DNA of 11,427 nt, from contig JAGWVO010000092.1 in NCBI GenBank assembly GCA_018970845.1, forward strand, positions 1-11,427, in the 5' to 3' direction. Below, one piece after another: positions 7,577 through 11,427 of this stretch (positions within the stretch are counted from its first letter, which is position 1; every line of letters starts with the position of its first letter). A program made the translations under genes and the position numbers. The DNA comes from Planctomycetota bacterium. Lineage in GTDB: Bacteria > Planctomycetota > Planctomycetia > Gemmatales > Gemmataceae. Under the pieces are notes generated by a model that had not been told where the DNA came from, did no database searches, and saw nothing but the letters and a program-made list of their open reading frames with translations.

Positions 7577-9091
7577 TCAGGGGCCTTGGGTGGCCGCCAG
7601 TATCCGCTTGGCCAATTCGGGCGGCATGTCGATAGGGGTGCGGTTTTCCAAGGCTTCGGCACCCTTTCTCACGATATATTCCCCGGGTGAAAGCCCCCTG
7701 ACAACCTCGACGAATCCCGGCTGGCGCCGGCCCAGTTGCAGGTCGTTCACTTCCTGGGCGATCCACTCGACGGACCCGTCCGACATCCTCGCCGGCACGG
7801 GCCGGAAAACGACAAATCCGCGTTCCGTGGCCCTGACGGCCTCCTCGGGAATCACCACGGTGGATTCGGGCCCGGGAAGGGGGAAGGTGAGCCGGGCCGT
7901 CATCCCCGGCCTGACCTTCTCGAGAAAAGGCTGGGGTGGCAACTCGGCCTTGCACTCGAACATGCGGGTGTCCGGATTGGCCACATCGGAAATGAAGAAG
8001 ATCCGTCCGTGAAAACGTGGACCCTCGAGGCCGGGAAGAGTGAAGCGCACCTGGTAGCCCGACCCCAACGCGCCCGCCTGGCGCGCGACAAACGCGGCAA
8101 GGCCCGCCTCGGGCGTTGTCAGGAAAAGCGCGGCGGCGCTGGCCGCCTCAGTCTTGTCGCGAACGCGATGGATTTCCTCCATTGCGACAGCCGCTCCGAT
8201 GGCCTCCCAGAATCCGGAAAGGCCGGCAACCACCTGCCCGGAGATGTCACCCGTCTCGGCCTTGTCGCGGGCCTCGCGGAGAAAGCGCGCGGACTTTTCC
8301 GGAACATGCCCGGTCACCCGGAGCCTTGTGAGGTCGGCCATGGTCAGGATGACGGTGTCGGGTTTCACATACTCGCCGACATTTCTCCTTCGCTGGTTGA
8401 TCTGGCCGGCGAAGCGAGGGCGCACTTGCGACTTGCGCCAGTTCAGTTCAGCCCTGACGCGGGCCGCCGTTGCCGCTTGCCATTCGGCGACCATGGCCCG
8501 GCTTTCGGCCCTTGCTGCCACAAGTTCCGCCGCCGCGGCATTCAAGTCGGCCTGTGCCACCATGAGGTCGCTCTTGCGTTGCTCCCTTTCCTCCACTGAA
8601 CTGACCGCCCTCTCACCGATCGCCATCATTCTTTCGGCGAGCAACTGCCGCGACTCGGCGCGTTTTTGGGACGCCATCGACTTTCCCTCGGCCGCCTCCG
8701 ATTTCCTGAGGGCGGCCTCGGCGCGTTTCTCGGTGGCCACGGCAGTGTCGAGCGCGCTCCTGTAAAGGTCTTGGTCGATTCGAGCCACGACGGTGCTGGT
8801 GTCGACATGCTGGCCTTCGCGTACCAGCATGTCTTCCAGCACCCCCTCGACTCCCGCCGGTATTTCGGTCTGCCGTTCCGCCTCGATGGAGCCAATGCTC
8901 TCCTCGACGGCGATGATCCGCTGGAAACCCACTTGGTGTAGTTCGACGCTTCTCTTGAGCCTGACTTGTGATGGCCGGGTCTCGCTGCCACCCTTGGGGG
9001 CGTCCGCCCCGTGCCTGGAGCACGCTGATGTGATCAGGGCCGCCGTCATGGCCATGGCGCAGATAAAGTGAGTCCGGCGCGTTGGGGCCAT
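7577..9091 (-). CDS. RND efflux membrane fusion protein (HlyD/AcrA family lipoprotein adaptor)
   Basis: Periplasmic adaptor that would link the RND permeases to an outer-membrane channel, 504 residues; AcrA-type adaptors are about 380-400. Residues 1-23 form a signal peptide ending in the lipobox-like ITSAC, so Cys24 is probably lipidated, though Thr at -3 is less usual than Leu. Lipoyl half 1 lies at about 75-105 (PAGVEGVLEDMLVREGQHV). A long Ala/Glu/Arg-rich coiled-coil hairpin covers about 108-220, and lipoyl half 2 about 223-250 (RPRFAGQINQRRRNVGEYV). The beta-barrel starts at LRVTGHVPEKSARFL (257-271) and resumes at YQVRFTLPGLEGPRFHGRI (346-364). About 70 mostly helical, Ala-rich residues are inserted between those two parts. 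The C-terminus GMTARLTFPL then PEEAVR is typical. It is the first gene of the operon, 45 bp from a predicted -10 box. ATG 9091 gives the signal peptide; no clear Shine-Dalgarno is present. Confidence 0.94.
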   Translation of the reverse strand: MAPTRRTHFICAMAMTAALITSACSRHGADAPKGGSETRPSQVRLKRSVELHQVGFQRIIAVEESIGSIEAERQTEIPAGVEGVLEDMLVREGQHVDTSTVVARIDQDLYRSALDTAVATEKRAEAALRKSEAAEGKSMASQKRAESRQLLAERMMAIGERAVSSVEEREQRKSDLMVAQADLNAAAAELVAARAESRAMVAEWQAATAARVRAELNWRKSQVRPRFAGQINQRRRNVGEYVKPDTVILTMADLTRLRVTGHVPEKSARFLREARDKAETGDISGQVVAGLSGFWEAIGAAVAMEEIHRVRDKTEAASAAALFLTTPEAGLAAFVARQAGALGSGYQVRFTLPGLEGPRFHGRIFFISDVANPDTRMFECKAELPPQPFLEKVRPGMTARLTFPLPGPESTVVIPEEAVRATERGFVVFRPVPARMSDGSVEWIAQEVNDLQLGRRQPGFVEVVRGLSPGEYIVRKGAEALENRTPIDMPPELAKRILAATQGP

Positions 9092-9100
9092 GAGAACTGC

Positions 9101-9131
9101 TTGATTCTTTTGTGGGGAGGTAGCGAATCAA
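9101..9131. repeat. 7-bp inverted repeat in the efflux leader (possible operator or RNA stem-loop)
   Basis: TTGATTC (9101-9107) and GAATCAA (9125-9131) are perfect inverted arms separated by 17 bases. The outer arm begins at about the predicted transcription start of the efflux operon, and the inner arm ends 9 bases before its ATG. It could be a repressor or activator site, or a 5'-end RNA stem with CCUCC in the loop. AT-rich arms in a GC-rich region and the position make it worth noting, but a 7-bp repeat somewhere in this spacer is not improbable by chance. Confidence 0.4.
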
Positions 9132-9136
9132 CACAT

Positions 9137-9165
9137 AATTTAAGCCACCACGAAAAGGCCGTCAA
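9137..9165 (-). promoter_or_regulatory. sigma70-like promoter of the efflux operon
   Basis: On the minus strand, -35 TTGACG (9160-9165, five of six consensus bases) is followed after exactly 17 bases by -10 TAAATT (9137-9142, four of six). Transcription should start near 9130, giving a leader of about 39 bases before the adaptor's ATG at 9091. This is the best promoter match found in the divergent spacer. No matching promoter was seen between the three efflux genes, consistent with a single transcript. Confidence 0.6.
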
Positions 9166-9228
9166 TCAACCCCGTCCAGGGTTTGGAATTCACTATTGGG
9201 TTTTTCCGGTCTTCCGCCAAATTCCCAT

Positions 9229-9258
9229 CTGACCATCAATTTTTCATGATCCTAAAAT
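9229..9258 (+). promoter_or_regulatory. candidate sigma70-like promoter of prs
   Basis: -35 CTGACC (9229-9234, four of six) and -10 TAAAAT (9253-9258, five of six) are separated by 18 bases. This would start transcription near 9265 and give a leader of about 64 bases. It diverges from the efflux promoter with about 63 bp between the two -35 boxes, so the two directions could be controlled separately. Confidence 0.4.
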
Positions 9259-9285
9259 CTTGTAGACTGGCTGATGCCGTAAACG

Positions 9286-9303
9286 AGGCCGGGATGATGG
9301 CCT
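9286..9303 (+). promoter_or_regulatory. short leader hairpin upstream of prs
   Basis: AGGCC (9286-9290) and GGCCT (9299-9303) can pair across an 8-base loop in the predicted prs leader, ending 25 bases before the ATG. No U-run follows, so it is not an attenuator by sequence. It may be coincidental and does not match a known purine riboswitch pattern. Confidence 0.15.
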
Positions 9304-9318
9304 GAGAGGTTCGTCCGC

Positions 9319-9322
9319 GGAG
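9319..9322 (+). promoter_or_regulatory. ribosome binding site that fixes the prs start
   Basis: GGAG lies 6 bases before ATG 9329, a normal Shine-Dalgarno distance. It argues against the in-frame TTG at 9323, which would abut this site. Confidence 0.65.
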
Positions 9323-9328
9323 TTGTTC

Positions 9329-10279
9329 ATGCTGTCCCATCCGCTGAAAGTCTTCTCGGGCCGCGCCAATCTTCCCTTGGCCGAAAAGATCGCGCTCAGC
9401 CTGGGCGACACTTTGGGAAAAATGACGGTGGCGTCTTTCCCCGATGGCGAAACCATGGTGCGGATCGACGAGGATGTTCGCGGCCGCGATGTCTTCGTGG
9501 TTCAACCGACATGTCCGCCGGTGAATGAAAACCTGATGGAATTGCTGGTGATCCTCGACGCATTCAAGCGCGCCAGCCCTTCCCGGTTGACGGTGGTTCT
9601 CCCTTATTACGGTTATGCCCGCCAAGACCGCAAGGATGTCGGGAGGGTGCCCATCACAGCGAAGCTGGTGGCGAACCTGTTGGTGTCGGGTGGAGCCAAC
9701 CGGGTTCTGGCCCTCGACCTTCATGCCGCCCAGATTCAGGGTTTCTTCGACATTCCCGTGGATCATCTCCATGCCGGCCCGGTCATCAACGATTATGTGA
9801 GAAGCCAAAGGATCCCGCAGGCCGACTTTGTCGTTCTGAGCCCGGACGAGGGAAGCATCAAGAAGTCGTTGATGTACCAGAAGCGTTTGGGCGGATCGAT
9901 CGCGATCGTTGACAAAAGAAGGGCCAGCGCAACGGAAACAAGCCAGGCCAACCTCATTGGCGCGTCGCTGGAAGGGAAATCGGTCTTCATATTCGATGAC
10001 ATGATTTCCACTGCCGGCAGCGTGGTGGGTGCAGCAAATGTGGCCCACAGGAGTGGTGCGCGGGAAATCACGGTCTGCGCCACCCATGGAGTCCTATGTG
10101 GCGCCGCGATCGAAAGGCTTCAGTCGGCACCCATCAAGGAAGTGGTTGTGACGGATTCGATTCCGCTCGCCACCGAAAAGATGATCCCCAAGATCAAGGT
10201 ACTGTCCGTGGCCACACTCCTGGCCGAGGGCATTCGTCGCATCCACCACGACGAATCGGTGAGCAAGTTGTTCGAGTGA
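9329..10279 (+). CDS. prs: ribose-phosphate pyrophosphokinase (PRPP synthetase)
   Basis: Cytoplasmic enzyme that transfers pyrophosphate from ATP to ribose 5-phosphate, making PRPP for purine, pyrimidine, NAD, histidine and tryptophan synthesis. At 316 residues it has the normal class I length. Visible motifs are FPDGE (37-41), the PVNENLMELL segment (64-73), LPYYGYARQDRK (91-102) with RVPITAK (106-112), the catalytic DLHAAQIQGFFDIPVDHL (130-147), the KRR motif of the catalytic loop (196-198), and the PRPP-binding loop DDMISTAGS (223-231). Most bacterial enzymes read DDIIDTAGT or DDMIDTGGT there, so Asp is replaced by Ser and Thr by Ser. SPDEGS (171-176) also differs from the usual SPDxGG. 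I recall both variants from planctomycete-type Prs, so they look lineage-specific rather than damaged. ATG 9329 is supported by GGAG. It is divergent from the efflux operon and convergent with the DUF1501 gene. Confidence 0.97.
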   Translation: MLSHPLKVFSGRANLPLAEKIALSLGDTLGKMTVASFPDGETMVRIDEDVRGRDVFVVQPTCPPVNENLMELLVILDAFKRASPSRLTVVLPYYGYARQDRKDVGRVPITAKLVANLLVSGGANRVLALDLHAAQIQGFFDIPVDHLHAGPVINDYVRSQRIPQADFVVLSPDEGSIKKSLMYQKRLGGSIAIVDKRRASATETSQANLIGASLEGKSVFIFDDMISTAGSVVGAANVAHRSGAREITVCATHGVLCGAAIERLQSAPIKEVVVTDSIPLATEKMIPKIKVLSVATLLAEGIRRIHHDESVSKLFE

Positions 10280-10289
10280 GGGGCGGATG

Positions 10290-11427
10290 TCAGGCGATAA
10301 TCGCCTTGGCCACCTCACCATGAACATCCGTTAGCCTGAAATCCCTGCCAGCATGCTTGTAGGTCAGCCGCTTGTGGTCGAGTCCGAGCAGGTGAAGGAT
10401 CGTGGCATGCAGGTCGTGAAAGTGAAGCTTGTCGCGAACGCCGTAATAGCCATATTCATCAGTTTCCCCATAGGAAAATCCTGGTTTCACTCCTCCCCCC
10501 GCCATCCACATCGTGAAGGCGTGGGGGTGATGGTCGCGGCCGTCGCGGCCCTGTCCGGCTGGTGTCCTGCCGAATTCTCCGCCCCAAAGGACAAGCGTGT
10601 CGTCAAGCATTCCCCGGCGGTCAAGGTCGTCCAGCAGCGCGGCGATCGGCTGATCAACCTCCAGGGCGTTGCGGGCGTGGTCCTTTCTAAGGCCTCCATG
10701 TTGGTCCCACTTGTAGCTATGCGAGACCTGGATGAAACGCACGCCTTTTTCTGCGAAGCGTCTGGCGAGAAGGCAAAGCCTGCCGTAATTGCGCGTTTCA
10801 GGCCTTTCAAGGCCGTACATTCGCAGGGTGGCTTCGCTTTCTCCGGAAATGTCTTGAAGTTCGGGCGCTGCCGCCTGCATCCTGAAGGCGAGTTCGAAGC
10901 TTTCTATCCGGCCTTCAAGGGCCTGGTCCGGGCCGGATGCATCAAGGCGCGCCTGGTTCAATTGCTTCAAGTAATCAATCACATCCCTTTGGGCCTCACG
11001 CGGAGTCGACCCGCTGATGAAGGGAATGGCCACCTTGTCCGCAGGGGTGCTGGAAGTACCGAGCGGTGTGCCCTGGAACACGGCGGGAAGGAAGGCGCTT
11101 GACCAGTTGTTCACTCCTCCGTGGCTGAGCGATGGGCAAAGGCTCACAAAGGCGGGCATGTCGCGGTTTTCGGTGCCCAACCCGTAGCTGATCCACGAAC
11201 CCATGCTTGGCCGGATGAAGGTGTCCGAACCCGTGTGCAACTCAAGCAAGGCACCGCCATGCCGGGAGTTCGAGCCATGCATGGCATTGAGAACGCACAA
11301 CTTGTCGGCATGCATGGCCACATTGGGGAATAACGAACTCACCCAAAGCCCGGACTGGCCATGCCGGCTGAACTTCCAAGGCGAGGCAAGAAGATTGTCA
11401 GTGGGGCTTGAAACAATCCTGGGCTTG
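10290..11427 (-). CDS. DUF1501 family protein (5' end beyond right edge)
   Basis: The C-terminal 378 residues of a DUF1501 protein, related to the sulfatase/alkaline-phosphatase superfamily. Full members are about 430-480 residues and usually start with a twin-arginine signal, which would lie off the window. The frame is open from the right edge, where SPWKFSRHGQSGLWVSSLFP is typical; a GTG at 11342 is internal and not the real start. Characteristic motifs follow: HGGALLELHTG, then WDQHGG, then WGGEFGRTP with GRDHHPHAFTMW, then DLHATILHLLGLDHKRLTY and GRDFRLTDVHGEV near the end. The Asp/His clusters (WDQHGG, GRDHHP) could bind metal as in alkaline-phosphatase-fold enzymes, but no substrate is established for the family. 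In PVC genomes DUF1501 genes often follow a DUF1549/DUF1553 cytochrome-like gene, expected to the right of this window. Its stop is 10 bp from that of prs, tail to tail. Confidence 0.94.
   Translation of the reverse strand, partial: KPRIVSSPTDNLLASPWKFSRHGQSGLWVSSLFPNVAMHADKLCVLNAMHGSNSRHGGALLELHTGSDTFIRPSMGSWISYGLGTENRDMPAFVSLCPSLSHGGVNNWSSAFLPAVFQGTPLGTSSTPADKVAIPFISGSTPREAQRDVIDYLKQLNQARLDASGPDQALEGRIESFELAFRMQAAAPELQDISGESEATLRMYGLERPETRNYGRLCLLARRFAEKGVRFIQVSHSYKWDQHGGLRKDHARNALEVDQPIAALLDDLDRRGMLDDTLVLWGGEFGRTPAGQGRDGRDHHPHAFTMWMAGGGVKPGFSYGETDEYGYYGVRDKLHFHDLHATILHLLGLDHKRLTYKHAGRDFRLTDVHGEVAKAIIA
10292..10306. terminator. 15-bp palindrome at the prs/DUF1501 convergent ends (weak terminator candidate)
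   Basis: AGGCGAT and ATCGCCT flank a single central A. In RNA this could fold as a 5-bp GC-rich stem with a 5-base loop. It lies in the last codons of DUF1501, just past the prs stop. No U-run follows on either strand, so intrinsic termination would be weak. It is the only stem-loop I noticed in this 10-bp gap and its flanks. Confidence 0.25.

Noticed and set aside
7570..7662. 31-residue N-terminal extension of RND permease 1
   Set aside because: It falls within the adaptor gene, and the family N-terminus MRLSDTSLRNPVFAVMV begins at 7569.
9241..9268. Alternative prs promoter TTTTCA with TAGACT
   Set aside because: Both boxes match the consensus less well than CTGACC/TAAAAT, and the spacing of 16 is shorter.
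9236..10087. 283-residue minus-strand open frame opposite prs
   Set aside because: It is fully antisense to prs, whose motifs and length are intact, and has no recognisable family.
1..11427. CRISPR arrays, transposases, tRNA genes, phage or defence islands
   Set aside because: No regularly spaced repeats, transposase or integrase motifs, or tRNA-like folds were recognised. Nearly all bases are accounted for by five ordinary gene families.

Overview
The window looks like a chromosomal segment from a GC-rich bacterium of the Planctomycetes/Verrucomicrobia (PVC) group. Two features point there. The right edge carries a DUF1501 protein, a family strongly expanded in that group. The PRPP synthetase has a DDMISTAGS phosphoribosyl-binding loop and an SPDEGS motif, which I recall as typical of PVC enzymes. 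This is inference from protein features, since no rRNA or other phylogenetic marker is present. No tRNA, CRISPR array, insertion sequence or phage gene was seen.

Layout, left to right. (1) Positions 1-857, minus strand: 5' part of an XPB/SSL2-like SF2 helicase, cut by the left edge. (2) Positions 902-9091, minus strand: a three-gene tripartite efflux operon, transcribed right to left. It encodes a lipoprotein-type membrane fusion protein (7577-9091), RND permease 1 (4282-7569) and RND permease 2 (902-4285). The permeases are joined by an ATGA stop/start overlap. (3) Positions 9092-9328: a 237-bp divergent regulatory region with a good sigma70-like promoter for the efflux operon, a 7-bp inverted repeat at its predicted transcription start, and a weaker promoter candidate for prs. 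(4) Positions 9329-10279, plus strand: prs, ribose-phosphate pyrophosphokinase. (5) Positions 10290-11427, minus strand: a DUF1501 gene lacking its N-terminus at the right edge, convergent with prs and only 10 bp from its stop codon.

How the genes work together: the adaptor and two non-identical RND permeases should form a proton-driven export pump, in the same gene order as MdtABC (one adaptor, two coupled permeases). Both permeases keep every proton-relay residue I could place. No outer-membrane channel and no transcription regulator is encoded in the window, so the TolC-like partner and any regulator must lie elsewhere. The helicase lies 44 bp downstream of the pump on the same strand and may be read through, but nothing suggests a functional link. 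prs and DUF1501 look like independent neighbours.

The most noteworthy points are departures inside known families rather than a new system: a roughly 70-residue insertion in the adaptor's beta-barrel domain, and a long Trp-rich, partly hydrophobic insertion between TM6 and TM7 of RND permease 2. I see no convincing evidence of a wholly undescribed biological system here.
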